Source of the DNA: CAYFQB01 sp964345225
GTDB taxonomy: Bacteria; Nitrospirota; Thermodesulfovibrionia; Thermodesulfovibrionales; UBA6898
Reading direction: 5' to 3'
Length of the DNA: 64,000 nucleotides
Assembly: GCA_964345225.1 (NCBI GenBank)
Contig: CAYFQB010000043.1
Span: 1-64,000 of the forward strand
Positions 26,121 to 35,800 of this stretch are shown here, piece after piece. Every line of letters begins with the position of its first letter. Position 1 is the stretch's first letter. The notes under the pieces are model-generated. The model saw nothing but the letters and a program-made list of their open reading frames with translations, was not told where the DNA came from and ran no database searches. The position numbers and the translations under genes were made by a program.

Positions 26121-26597
26121 CTACCTTGTTGACAATCCTTTTACACTTCCCCATGATTTAAACAAAACATTCTTAAAGGTCTCTCCCTGATTCATAGGAG
26201 CAATCTCAATCTTAAAGGATTTTCCTGTAATGCTATAAATCTCGAATATGTCACCAATCATGGTCTCCTTCCGATGTTTTATATCTGTAATATCTTTTAA
26301 ATCTATTGAGTCAGTATAACCATCCTTATGGTAAATCACACGTTTTGTGGTTAGAATGGCTGCCTCGGTACCATCAAGCGAAATTGTCACGTCATAATAA
26401 GCAATCAAATTTTCAGATGGATCAAGAATACTATATTCTTCAAGGTACTGCAGGGCATATTCTTCCATATCGTTACTCAGTCTTACACCACCCTCCGGAC
26501 CAGTTAACAGCCATATACATCCTCTTCCTATAAAGCCGATTATCACCAGAGAAACAACTGATATGGTTACAATCAGAACAACTTTCTTCGTGCTCAT
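26121..26597 (-). CDS. Orphan membrane-anchored protein with a PH-like domain
   Basis: 158 aa. One N-terminal membrane helix (VVLIVTISVVSLVIIGFIG, residues ~5-23) precedes an extracytoplasmic or cytoplasmic domain. ILTTKRVIYHKDGYTDSIDLKDITDI and IFEIYSITGKSFKIEIAP segments resemble bacterial pleckstrin-homology-like beta sheets. No family is assigned with certainty and no function is inferred. It begins an AT-rich minus-strand patch of accessory genes. Confidence 0.65.
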   Translation of the reverse strand: MSTKKVVLIVTISVVSLVIIGFIGRGCIWLLTGPEGGVRLSNDMEEYALQYLEEYSILDPSENLIAYYDVTISLDGTEAAILTTKRVIYHKDGYTDSIDLKDITDIKHRKETMIGDIFEIYSITGKSFKIEIAPMNQGETFKNVLFKSWGSVKGLSTR

Positions 26598-26689
26598 CTA
26601 TTACCTCCATTTATCTGGAGCGATCTCAGACAGACTATATCAAATATCTGGAGTAATTTGCCAAACCCCGTCTTTAAGAACTGCTTTAT

Positions 26690-27373
26690 TTAATTCATGT
26701 GGTCGCTAAAATCCTGTATGATATCAGCAAATATAAAACCATCACTTTCTACTATTTCACCTACTTTAACATTTAACGGATGAGAAAATTGTGGTCCGTC
26801 ATACACAAAAGTATGGAATTCACCATTTTCTCCACACGCATCAACCTCTTCTGGCAGTTCATAAATAAAATTATGATCATATTTGCGACCTGCATAACTT
26901 CTCGATAAATATCTGGGATCAATACATGTTATGAATGCTTTCAATGAATTCGATATCATTTCATTTGCAAGCTGTAATGTGGATAGTCCCCACAGCGGGA
27001 AAATAGGTTCTATTTTCGATTTTTTGAAATTATTTTCCCTATATTCCCTCACATCACTCAAATATAAATCTCCATATGCCATGCATTCTATATCCCTTTG
27101 CTCAGCCTGAATAATATATTCCCTCATTATTTTTTTATATTCACTACTGTTACACAGGTTTGGGATAGTAAGTATATCTATAGGTAGTCCAACAGCCTTT
27201 GCCTGCTCTTTTAATAATTCAGTTCGAACAGCATGCATTGTTACACGCTGATAAGCATGGTTAACAACAGTCATAAGTCCCACGACATCGAATTCATTGC
27301 CTTGATTTAGCTTGTGAAGTACCCATGCACTATCTTTGCCGCTGCTCCAATTAATTATAGTCTTTTTACCCAT
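26690..27373 (-). CDS. DUF71/Dph6-like ATP-binding (PP-loop) protein
   Basis: 227 aa. Adenine-nucleotide alpha-hydrolase fold with PP-loop NWSSGKDSAWVLHKL (residues 8-22), and the family motifs GLMTVVNHAYQRVTMHAVR, GDLYLSDVREYRE, FPLWGLSTLQLANEMI and CGENGEFHTFVYDGPQF. This is the family of diphthine-ammonia ligase (COG2102). Bacteria lack diphthamide, so members here are ATP-dependent amidases or ligases of unknown substrate. The GENGEFHT signature is intact, which argues for activity. Confidence 0.85.
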   Translation of the reverse strand: MGKKTIINWSSGKDSAWVLHKLNQGNEFDVVGLMTVVNHAYQRVTMHAVRTELLKEQAKAVGLPIDILTIPNLCNSSEYKKIMREYIIQAEQRDIECMAYGDLYLSDVREYRENNFKKSKIEPIFPLWGLSTLQLANEMISNSLKAFITCIDPRYLSRSYAGRKYDHNFIYELPEEVDACGENGEFHTFVYDGPQFSHPLNVKVGEIVESDGFIFADIIQDFSDHMN

Positions 27374-27508
27374 AATTCTTTATTAGGTCTGACGATTACG
27401 GCTAAGTTATAGGCCTCGGGTAATTCAAGTCAGTAATGCCTTTTAAAAAACTGCAATTTCACACCGTCAGCTTCAGCCGCTTTATGAAAATTATTAGTTT
27501 GTATTTAA

Positions 27509-27811
27509 TCAATATTTTGTTTTTCTAAGTTCCAGAATCAATTGATACACTGATATTCTAATATGCATCCAAATCTTCAATACAGCAATGTTAATCAATC
27601 CTGTGATTGCGACTATAATACCTGAACCCAACAGGACATTTTGGATAACTCTTGAAATTCCCAGAGAGCATAGAATAATTCCAAATCCAAGAAAGATTAA
27701 ACCTGTATTCAGCCAATCCCATCTTTTATATTCCTTTTCTAATTCTGTTACCTTTCCATCGATATTGACTACTTCTTTCTCCTCATCAAATAACTCTTTC
27801 CATCCTTTCAT
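27509..27811 (-). CDS. Small two-helix membrane protein
   Basis: 100 aa. A charged N-terminus (KGWKELFDEEKEVVNIDGK, coiled) leads into two hydrophobic helices, WLNTGLIFLGFGIILCSLGI (~34-53) and VLLGSGIIVAITGLINIAVL (~59-78). No family is recognised. A good ribosome site AAAGGAGG precedes the ATG at 27811. The attC-like site 27829-27885 lies just upstream, so it may have arrived as a gene cassette. Confidence 0.6.
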   Translation of the reverse strand: MKGWKELFDEEKEVVNIDGKVTELEKEYKRWDWLNTGLIFLGFGIILCSLGISRVIQNVLLGSGIIVAITGLINIAVLKIWMHIRISVYQLILELRKTKY

Positions 27812-27828
27812 TAAGGGCCTCCTTTCAT

Positions 27829-27885
27829 CCCTAACAATGAGGTCAGCAGGCGCTATTCAGCGTCCTATGGTTTTATTTGTTAGCA
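27829..27885 (-). other. attC-like imperfect palindrome, site A
   Basis: On the minus strand it reads TGCTAAC ... GTTAGGG over 57 bases. Outer arms CTAACAA/TTGTTAG pair, and an inner stem AGG-a-CGC/GCG-CCT closes around TGAATA with one unpaired A. Extrahelical bases in such stems are typical of integron attC sites. Core fit to RYYYAAC and GTTRRRY is imperfect in both 7-mers. The start codon of the next minus-strand gene follows 18 bases later. Confidence 0.5.
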
Positions 27886-28045
27886 CATTTTTCTTTGGAA
27901 GTAAACCCCGTTTTAAAAGGTATTGCGTTTCGGTGGATTGAGACCACCGAGCGCGTATATTTTTTAACCTCCAATTTTATTTAAGGCTTTCTTTCTACGG
28001 GGTAAAAATCCGGAAATGGGATCCCTATTTATTAATCAAGCGCTC

Positions 28046-29182
28046 TTATTCTATCACATGAATATTCTTAGGCGCACAGATATCTTTGAGCTGTTTAGGC
28101 CAGACAGAAACACTCACCTCACCTATGTGTGCAGTGCGGAGCAAGTACATAAAGGTCCGCGATTGGCCGATGCCACCGCCGATAGACAGGGGAATCTTGT
28201 CATTGAGGATAGCCTGGTGGTAAGGGAGTTTGAGAAAGTCCTCCTGACCGGATATTTTTAACTGCATCTTCATCGTTTCCTTGGTAACACGGATTCCCAT
28301 AGAGGTGAGCTCGTGGCGGCGACGTGTCACCGGGTTCCATACAAGGATATCACCGTTTAGTCCGTGCATCTTTTCACCATTCTTTGTGATGGTCTCTGTC
28401 ACCCAGTCGTCGTAGTCGGCAGCACGCATCTCGTGAGGGTATCCGTCCTTGAGAACCCAGCCGATACCGATAATGAAGATGCCCGGAGCTACATCCTGGA
28501 GCATCTTTGTCTCGCGCTGCTGTCTCGGCATGTCCTGATACCTGTCAAGAATTTCTTCAGCATGAATAAACTGTAGTTCCTCAGGAAAGTCAGGATACTT
28601 GTCTGTTTGCAGGGACGGGAACTTCTCTTGGACATGCTTGCCGGCTCCGTAGATGACCTTCCAAATCTTTCTGACTATGTCTTTCAAGAAGTCTAGGTTG
28701 CGATCCTTCTCAGTGATAACCCTCTCCCAATCCCACTGATCCACATAGCAAGAGTGGTCGTGGTCGAGGAAGTAGTCCTTGCGCACAGCCCGCATGTCGG
28801 TACAGATACCCTCACCTATACCGCAGTCAAACTGCTTAAGCGCCATACGCTTCCATTTGGTTGCTGCCTGGACTACCTGGGCTGGGATGGGTTTATTCAG
28901 CCCCAACCCACATGGGAACTCAATGGGCGTTCGAGAACCGTCACGATCCAGGTAGTCGTTGACACCACTATCCCGATCAACAATCAAAGGCACCTGTACC
29001 ATTTGCAGGTTGAGCTCCTTGCACAGGTTCTTCTCAATATATTCCTTCAACTCAAAGAGGGCTTTCATTCTCTCCATGGGGTGCTGGAGCGGTTTGTAGT
29101 AATTGGGCAGAATCTTCTCTACTTCTTCATACGTGCTTATACCCGGACCTGCCAGATCTGCTTTCTTATCTTTTTTGGGCAT
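28046..29182 (-). CDS. asnA: Aspartate-ammonia ligase AsnA
   Basis: 378 aa. Ammonia-dependent asparagine synthetase: aspartate + ATP + NH3 to asparagine, with a class II tRNA-synthetase-like fold. AsnA blocks: NLQMVQVPLIVDRDSGVND, FPCGLGLNKPIPAQVVQAATKWKR (in parts), VDQWDWERVI, IFIIGIGWVLKDGYPHEMRA, and motif 3 SIGGGIGQSRTFMYLL near the end. It is ~40 residues longer than E. coli AsnA. Its base composition looks more GC-rich than its AT-rich neighbours (e.g. around 28,310-28,340), hinting at a separate origin. Confidence 0.94.
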   Translation of the reverse strand: MPKKDKKADLAGPGISTYEEVEKILPNYYKPLQHPMERMKALFELKEYIEKNLCKELNLQMVQVPLIVDRDSGVNDYLDRDGSRTPIEFPCGLGLNKPIPAQVVQAATKWKRMALKQFDCGIGEGICTDMRAVRKDYFLDHDHSCYVDQWDWERVITEKDRNLDFLKDIVRKIWKVIYGAGKHVQEKFPSLQTDKYPDFPEELQFIHAEEILDRYQDMPRQQRETKMLQDVAPGIFIIGIGWVLKDGYPHEMRAADYDDWVTETITKNGEKMHGLNGDILVWNPVTRRRHELTSMGIRVTKETMKMQLKISGQEDFLKLPYHQAILNDKIPLSIGGGIGQSRTFMYLLRTAHIGEVSVSVWPKQLKDICAPKNIHVIE

Positions 29183-29403
29183 TTTCTCGTCTCCTTTTTA
29201 TTATTTAATTTCTGAGTTCTGCTTTCACTTGGATGGATAGCGCCCCAAATAATAATCGATTTTCCCAAACAGAAGTATACGAAAAACTATTCATATGTAT
29301 CAAGACAATTAATGAACAAAAAGGGTCAGGCTCTTTTTCTTCCAATAATCCACACTTGAAAACTGCCTAAAAAAGTGTAGAGCCACAGAGTGATCATCAT
29401 TTG

Positions 29404-29573
29404 ACAGGCTGTTAAAAAACTCCTTCAAGGCTGAAGTTGTCATGCCCGTGAAACTTGTCCTCAACATTGATCGGGTAACGGGCATCCAGAAAAGTCTTTT
29501 GAAAATAATGGATTCCCGCCTGCGCGGGAATGACGACCCAGGATTAGAAAAATAGTTTTTCAACAGCCTTTTG
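29404..29573. mobile_element. MITE-like element with terminal inverted repeats
   Basis: About 170 bp bounded by AGGCTGTTAAAAAACT (29406-29421) and its near-perfect complement AGTTTTTCAACAGCCT (29554-29569, one mismatch). TTGAC abuts the left end and occurs two bases beyond the right end, a possible target duplication. Inside are palindromes ATGCCCGT ... ACGGGCAT and ATTCCCGCCTGCGCGGGAAT, the latter resembling the widespread REP-like sequence that translates as SFPRRRES. There is no transposase, so any mobility would be in trans. The rest of the 29183-29660 gap shows no gene. Confidence 0.65.
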
Positions 29574-29660
29574 ACATTGGACATTGTATATCTCCGGACT
29601 TTCAATTAAATTGTCCAGATCAAAGTATTACACCTTATTTCCTCGTTGTTAAGCATTTTT

Positions 29661-30536
29661 TTACTTGTCTTCAAATATTTCTGTAACTATGTAAAGAATT
29701 AACCGGTCACTTGTTTCTGTATAAATTATATCTCCATGCTTTTCTCTTAATTCCTTATCTTTATCAGTAATTAACTCTTCCACAATAATTGAGTCTCCTT
29801 TATTTAATCCTAATATTTTTTTATAGTGATCCTTAGATTTTTCTCTTGAAAAATATGCAGGAAAGGTATTCATGATTGCCTGAGATAGATAAAATTTACC
29901 TCCGTTACCAATTTTAGTAACATAATGCTTTGGAAATTCAGTATCTTTCAAATATTCATATTTTTTTGCATATATCTTATAAACTTCCATCATATCTTCA
30001 CCTGCATCAATTTTTGATTTCATATGAGACAATACCTTGAATGCATCATCTTTAGGCATATCATCAAAATCAACAAAAAACCAGTATACTTTTACACACT
30101 TACTTGAGAATATTTTTCTTAATTCATTAAGCTGTATATTATCTAATTCAGGTTCTACCGCTATATTGTCAAGAAATGATTTAAATTCTGAAAGCCCTAA
30201 TATATTAAGAAATCTATTAAATGCAATGGCTCTATTATAATGTGGGCTTTGAGAATGAATTATCAAGTGGAATAACAATTCTTTGTTATCTATTTCCATT
30301 ATGTAATCGGTTGGTTTAAACATGCTCATAGGGTTAAAATCTTCTGCATCTTTTAAAAGATACTCTGGAATTGTATCGCCAGGTTTCCAAGATTCACACT
30401 GTTTTAATAATTCTGGCTGCTCATCAGCAATAGGCCCAAATCCTGTAAAACCATTTTGCATGCAAAGTTGGTGTACTATTACAGCAAGGATTAGAATTTT
30501 TTTCGGATGTTTCACAATAGAATATTTATTTTTCAT
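29661..30536 (-). CDS. Unrecognised AT-rich orphan protein
   Basis: 291 aa. No family is recognised. A hydrophobic N-terminal stretch ILILAVIVHQLCMQNG (residues ~14-29) could be a signal or membrane anchor. The middle (SHMKSKIDAGEDMMEVYKIYAKKY ... KIGNGGKFYLSQAIMNTFPAYF, in parts) faintly recalls a parvulin PPIase layout of hydrophobic-Gly-Gly motifs, but the match is too weak to assign. The ATG lies only 3 bases after a GTTAGGT core of the attC-like site 30540-30611, and GTTAAGC occurs shortly after the stop, the spacing expected of an integron cassette gene. Confidence 0.6.
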   Translation of the reverse strand: MKNKYSIVKHPKKILILAVIVHQLCMQNGFTGFGPIADEQPELLKQCESWKPGDTIPEYLLKDAEDFNPMSMFKPTDYIMEIDNKELLFHLIIHSQSPHYNRAIAFNRFLNILGLSEFKSFLDNIAVEPELDNIQLNELRKIFSSKCVKVYWFFVDFDDMPKDDAFKVLSHMKSKIDAGEDMMEVYKIYAKKYEYLKDTEFPKHYVTKIGNGGKFYLSQAIMNTFPAYFSREKSKDHYKKILGLNKGDSIIVEELITDKDKELREKHGDIIYTETSDRLILYIVTEIFEDK

Positions 30537-30539
30537 TTT

Positions 30540-30611
30540 ACCTAACGACTAAGCTCACCTGCCACTATGGATCACAGCGGAATAGCGGTAAGGTGGAGCA
30601 CCTTGTTGGTC
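30540..30611 (-). other. attC-like recombination site, site B
   Basis: On the minus strand this 72-base site begins GACCAAC and ends GTTAGGT, the latter a perfect GTTRRRY core. The arms fold as GCTC-c-ACCT paired with AGGT-GAGC, with one extrahelical C, continued by CCgCTAT/ATAGtGG. The upstream CopD-like gene stops 4 bases before it and the next gene starts 3 bases after it. GTTGGGC (minus strand, 31088-31082) ahead of the CopD-like gene is nearly complementary to GACCAAC, as expected for a cassette's own two ends. Confidence 0.6.
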
Positions 30612-30615
30612 ATGT

Positions 30616-31059
30616 TCAGAATAGTGCTCCTGTTCTAAATGAAACCCCTACAATGACGAACAGTACAGAAATGATAGTAATTGTAGTAATGTGATACGCT
30701 AGCGACGCCAATTTCTGTTCTGTCAGATTCGGAATAATTCTTAACCGTGCATCAATTGCAAATACAAATGTTAGCAGCAGCAAACTTAATTTTGCAATAA
30801 TTAATCGTGATATGGGATTGTCTAAGTTAAACCACATGCCAATATCGGGTATGACATTATGGGCTAACCATACACCGGTAATTACTTGAATTATTAGCGC
30901 AGGTATTCCTACCTTTTCATAAGCGGATTCAAATCGCAACAAATCAGAGGGTGACCTTTCCTTTAACACCTTGGGTAAAATGGCAATTTCCAATACGAGA
31001 TGTCCACCCGTCCAAATAGTGGCTGCTAACACATGAAATAGGAGTATGTACTTGTACAT
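30616..31059 (-). CDS. CopD-like four-helix membrane protein
   Basis: 147 aa, four hydrophobic helices. The start YKYILLFHVLAATIWTGGHLVLE with paired His and Trp-Thr-Gly-Gly, and later VGIPALIIQVITGVWLA and ISRLIIAKLSLLLLTFVFAIDARLRIIP (in parts), match the CopD/DUF2269-like superfamily. These are implicated in copper import or are heme-binding membrane proteins. No copper genes are adjacent. It appears to be a complete ~540-bp cassette between two recombination-core sequences (see attC-like site B). Confidence 0.75.
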   Translation of the reverse strand: MYKYILLFHVLAATIWTGGHLVLEIAILPKVLKERSPSDLLRFESAYEKVGIPALIIQVITGVWLAHNVIPDIGMWFNLDNPISRLIIAKLSLLLLTFVFAIDARLRIIPNLTEQKLASLAYHITTITIISVLFVIVGVSFRTGALF

Positions 31060-31081
31060 GATTTATATGTGTCTTTATGAT

Positions 31082-31088
31082 GCCCAAC
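31082..31088 (-). other. Cassette-type core GTTGGGC upstream of the CopD-like gene
   Basis: The minus-strand 7-mer GTTGGGC matches GTTRRRY and lies 23 bases before the CopD-like start. A 7-mer alone is weak; it gains weight only from pairing with GACCAAC at 30605-30611. Confidence 0.35.
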
Positions 31089-31250
31089 TATTAATAGACG
31101 AAATACTTAAAAAATTTTTTATTTTAATAATTATATAAGAGGATTTAGAAAAGCTGCAAGTTAACAGAATCTCTGGTTCAGGTCTACACATTTTACAAAG
31201 TAGTGTAATGTGTATACCTGACTCCAAGCGTGTTACGACCTCCCTGCTCT

Positions 31251-32147
31251 TCAGTTCTTAACTTTACTCAACCTTTCTTCATTCTTTAGTCTGTCTGCCT
31301 CATTTATTACATCTAACAGATATTTATCCCTCTCCCAGACAGAGCATCCTATACTGAGGGATAATTTATGTCCTTCTGAAGAGTGTATTTTATTCCATTC
31401 AGAAACATATTCATTAATACGTTTAACTAAAGCACCATTCTCCCCGCAGTCAATTTTAGGAGCAACTATTAGGAATTCATCACCTCCAAATCTGCATAAA
31501 AAATCTGATGACCTGATCGCCTTTTTTAATATCAAGGCGCATTCTTTTAATATCCAGTCGCCATGCAAATGGCCATGAATATCATTCATCTTCTTAAAAT
31601 CATCAATGTCTATCATAATAATTGACAGCCTGTCTCCGTAACGTTTTGTCTTTTCGATTTCTATTGCAATAGTCTCGTTGAAGTAATTTCTATTATACAC
31701 GCCTGTCAATAAGTCTCTGGTTGCCATTGTCTTTAATTTATCCTGTGTTGACTTTAAACTGTGGACAAGTGTAATCATATGTTCATATATTTCAGTTGCA
31801 GGATCTCTGTACACTGCCTCCTTATATACTTCACATTCAGAACACATTTTATACTTTATAGCAAACTCCCCCTGGACTTTGTTGTCACACTTTGTGCCCT
31901 CGATTAACCAGCAACGTCCATCCATATTTAAATAGGCGGGACAGTCTTTTATAGTGCAGTTCTTCTTTTCCCAGCATTTTATATCTAATCCTTTAACTGC
32001 TAATAGAGCCCACCTTTCCCAGGCATCATCAGTCTCATGAAGCGATAATTCGATAAACAGGCGAATATCATTGGCTGTCTGCCTTAAGGCTTGAATAAAT
32101 GGATGTTCTTGAGAGATTTCTTTATTGATGTTCTTTTTATTTTCCAT
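31251..32147 (-). CDS. Diguanylate cyclase with Cys-rich N-terminal sensor segment
   Basis: 298 aa. N-terminal segment with a two-CW-like pattern (KCWEKKNC, DCPAYLNMDGRCWLIEGTKC, MCSECEVYKEA; residues ~55-110), which may bind metal or heme. A short helix linker and a GGDEF domain follow: DLLTGVYNRNYF, IMIDIDDFKKMND and active site RFGGDEF, with the inhibitory I-site RSSD five residues upstream. It should make c-di-GMP with product inhibition. No membrane helix is seen. It neighbours the hybrid kinase and HD-GYP genes. Confidence 0.92.
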   Translation of the reverse strand: MENKKNINKEISQEHPFIQALRQTANDIRLFIELSLHETDDAWERWALLAVKGLDIKCWEKKNCTIKDCPAYLNMDGRCWLIEGTKCDNKVQGEFAIKYKMCSECEVYKEAVYRDPATEIYEHMITLVHSLKSTQDKLKTMATRDLLTGVYNRNYFNETIAIEIEKTKRYGDRLSIIMIDIDDFKKMNDIHGHLHGDWILKECALILKKAIRSSDFLCRFGGDEFLIVAPKIDCGENGALVKRINEYVSEWNKIHSSEGHKLSLSIGCSVWERDKYLLDVINEADRLKNEERLSKVKN

Positions 32148-32361
32148 ATATATGCATCTATCTAATAAATTTCATGCATTATATATTTTTTTATTAATCA
32201 AATAAATAATAATTTACTAATGATACATAAAAAAATCCAATTGTCAACAATTTACCCTGACCTCTCTGTACCAAGAATAATAAAGTATATTTCTATTTTT
32301 CTCATCTTGATGCTGCAATGCCTGTATGACTGTTTCATAGTTGACTATACTCTGTATCATA

Positions 32362-32859
32362 TTAGGAATTTGACATCTTAGTATAATATTCAATATCAAG
32401 AAGCCTTCTTTTGAAGTCTTTGCCTGATGAGTAACCACCGATAGAACCATCGGATTCTATTATCCTGTGACAGGGAAATATAATGGGAATGGGGTTTCTG
32501 CTGAGAGCCTTCCCGACTGCTCTGAATGCCTGCTGTTTCCCGATCCGCTCTGCCATCCATTTATATGTTCTTGTTTCCCCGTACGGAATTTCTTTAAGCA
32601 AATTCCAGACATTTCTTTCGAAAACCGTTCCCGTTACAAAGGCTGTCTTACAAGTAAATTTTCTCCTGCCTTTTTTGAAATATTCATTAAGTTCTTTTTT
32701 TACAACAGATGCAGCTTCAGCTTTTTTAAATACTATACCTTTAGGTTTTTGAAAAGATATGCCGATTAATGCAGAAGTGGTAAACATTAGATATAAAGTG
32801 CCTAATGGACTTTCAAGGATATCGTAGAAATCACTATGACCCGACCTTCTCTTTTTCAT
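32362..32859 (-). CDS. ogt: Methylated-DNA-[protein]-cysteine S-methyltransferase (Ogt)
   Basis: 165 aa from ATG 32859; an upstream in-frame start gives 176. Suicide repair enzyme moving the alkyl group from O6-methylguanine to its own cysteine. The active site is IPIIFPCHRIIESDGSIGGYSSG, and the DNA-binding helix region is VWNLLKEIPYGETRTYKWMA with ALSRNP. The start lies inside the 3' end of the hybrid-kinase gene (26-base overlap), so translation may be coupled. This is an odd pairing of DNA repair with signalling. Confidence 0.92.
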   Translation of the reverse strand: MKKRRSGHSDFYDILESPLGTLYLMFTTSALIGISFQKPKGIVFKKAEAASVVKKELNEYFKKGRRKFTCKTAFVTGTVFERNVWNLLKEIPYGETRTYKWMAERIGKQQAFRAVGKALSRNPIPIIFPCHRIIESDGSIGGYSSGKDFKRRLLDIEYYTKMSNS

Positions 32860-35800
32860 CCTGCTCTTTTGAATAAACTTCCACCCTGTCACCGCCTTTT
32901 TTTATAGCGGTTGATAAGGCCTTCTCTGCACATAATATAAACTCTTCTGTGGACTGTCCGTCAAGGAATACAAGTCCGACACTTGCTGTTATTTTCCCTT
33001 TTGGCTGATTTTCCTCATACAGAAAAGGATAATTTTTTATTATTGCATTAAACCTGTTACTGAGAGAAAGAGCAGCTGCAATAACAGTGTTGGGAAGTAT
33101 TATAGCAAAAGCGTCACCACCATATCGAACAACAACATCCGAGCCACGTATATTTTTTCTGAGAAGCTCTGAAACCTTTTTCAAGACAATGTTACCGTAA
33201 TATTCTCCATGATCCTTAACATAATTCCCAAAGAAATCAATATCAAGCAGTACGAGATTAAGCGGCAGTTTGTATCTTGTTGCCCTTTCTACTTCCTGTG
33301 CAAGTCTTATTTGAAAATATCTGTGGCTAAAGAGCCCTGATAGCTCATCTATAAGACCTGCGCGTTTTGGATAAAGGACTTCCAGTTCCTTTATATGCCC
33401 GATTAACTCTTTAGTATCAAATACATATTTTCTTACAATACGCTCTATTTTACCTACAAGCGCCAACCTATCCTCAACCGAAATATCCCGCTCAGTTAAT
33501 ACAAAAATTGGAATGTCCCTTGTCGAAGGATTTTCCTTTAATTCTTTTATTGCATCAAACCCAAGCATATCTGGAAGTGTAAAGTCCATCAGTATCAAGC
33601 TTGGACGCAAAGCAGAAGCCAGTTCAATCCCTCTTCTCCCTTCCTGAGCAGTATAGATAAGGAATCCTTGAGGTTCAAAAATCTCTCTGAAATAGTTTGT
33701 GACATTTTCCTCTGATTCAATTACCAGTATTGAAGTCGGGATAGTAATCTTTCCTTTTGACATATTAATTTCTTCGAGCTTCGAGAGAAGGGCATCTTTA
33801 TCAAGGGGTTTTAGCAGGTAATCCGTTGCACCGAGAGCAAATGCAAGGTCCTTGTTGTCCACGATAGAATGTATAATGATAGGTATTTCTGTTGTCATAG
33901 GGTCACTTTTAAGTTCCTGCAGTACCTCCCATCCATCCTTTTTGGGCAGCATTACGTCGAGTGTAATCGCAAACGGGTTCAAACTCTTTGCTTTTTCAAT
34001 CGCCTCTTCACCGTTGTAGGCATGGGCAACTTTATAGCCTGTCTGAGTCAGGTGAAGTGTAAGAAGCTCGGCTGTGGCAGTATCATCTTCTACTACAAGT
34101 ATTAATGGTGCCTCATCTTTCATCCACGGAAAATTAAGTCCTATTGCCTCAGGCTCCTCAGACATTATTGTTTCTACAGGTGATGTTACAGGCAGGACAA
34201 ATGTGAACATGCTCCCTTCACCAAGCTTGCTTTCAACAGTTATGTTACCTCCATGAAGCTCAACAAGTTTTTTGGTTAATGCGAGCCCAAGTCCGGCACC
34301 TCCATATTCCCTTGAAAGCGTTGTATCTACCTGCTCAAATTCATCAAAAATTCGATCTTTATCCTCAGGACTTATTCCGACCCCTTCATCCCAGACAGAA
34401 AACTTTATAAATTCGATCTTCGGTTGTTCAATCAAAATATTATATTCAGGGTCATCCTCATGAGTAATCTTAATCCCGACCTTGCCACCTTCAGGAGTAA
34501 ATTTTATTGCATTTGAAAGCAGATTATAGAGTATCTGTTTTATCTTTACCCTGTCTGCTGTTATCAGATCAACGTTTTCTCCTGCTTGTACGGCAATTTC
34601 AATAAATTTACTTTCTGCAAAAGGGCTCATTATGTTAAGCACTTCGTTTATTAAATCATTGACCCTGAATGTCTCATAAACCATCTCATATTTTCCGGAC
34701 TCAATCTTTGCAATATCCAGCACATTATTAATGAGCTCAAGGAGATGCTTGCCGGCAGAGTAGATATTTCTAACATATCTTTCTTGATTATCTGTAAGTG
34801 AACCGAATGTCTTCTCTATTAATACGCTTGAAAATCCTAGTATCGAGTTAAGGGGTGTTCTAAGTTCATGGCTTATATTGGATATAAACTTCCCCTTTAT
34901 CTGATTCATCCTTTCAAGTTCTTTATTTGTTCTTTCAAGCTCATCTGTCCTCTCAAGTACCTTTTTTTCAAGGTTTATGTTTAATTCCTCAAGTTCTTTA
35001 GTCTTTTTCTCAAGAGCCTGCTTTAAATCAAGCTCTTCCTTCATACTCTGCAGTACAAAGATCGTTCCAAAATTATTATAATTTTTATCACTAAGCAGTA
35101 CTGCGTTCAGCTTTACATCAAATTCCCTCTCATTCGAATCAGTAATAGTAATCTCATATCCTTTCAGATATGACTTCTTTTCAAGGGCCTTCTTAACAGA
35201 ATTTGCAATATCTCCATTTTTTATTATTGACGTTATTGTTTTACCGATCAGTTCATCTTTTGAATATCCCAGGAGATCACTTGCAGTTTCATTGCAGGTT
35301 ATAATAAAACCATTTGAATCTGTAATTAGCACAATATCATTACATGATTCTATCAGACTGGAAAACTTTATTTTGTTTTCTTCCAATCCCCTTAACAGAA
35401 CAAATTTGTCTATTGCAACAGCTATTATGCCAGTTGCCAGATTTAAAGATGTTTTTTGTCTCATAGAGAATTTTCTTGGTTTGAAATCATCAATATACAG
35501 AATACCTGCAACCTCCCCCCTTAGTAAGATAGGGCATGCCAGAACAGCTCTTATCTTTTCAGCTATAAGCGCAGGATTATTCGTGTAGTCAACCTTTAAG
35601 GTGTCGTGTATTTCTGCGAACTCTTTTTTATTAAAAACCTGCTCAGTAAGTCCTCCTGGCAGTACATTCCATAAGTTGTTTCCTAAAAACCTTTTACTTA
35701 GCCCCTTCGAAGCCATCAATTTCATCTGTCCTCTTTCATAAATTGCTATGCTACCGGCCGGGGCATCTACTATTTCAACAGCCTTTTCGAGAATCATTTC

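Noticed and set aside
27374..27508. Possible third attC site between the Dph6-like and two-helix genes
   Set aside because: No matching RYYYAAC/GTTRRRY pair or paired arms could be drawn; only short GGCTGAAGCTGACGG-like similarity was seen.
29309..29605. 98-codon minus-strand frame containing SFPRRRES
   Set aside because: That peptide is the well-known translation of a REP-like palindrome. The frame spans the MITE-like element and has no gene features.
32244..32450. 68-codon minus-strand frame after ogt
   Set aside because: It overlaps the ogt 3' end in another frame, has no ribosome site and no family likeness.
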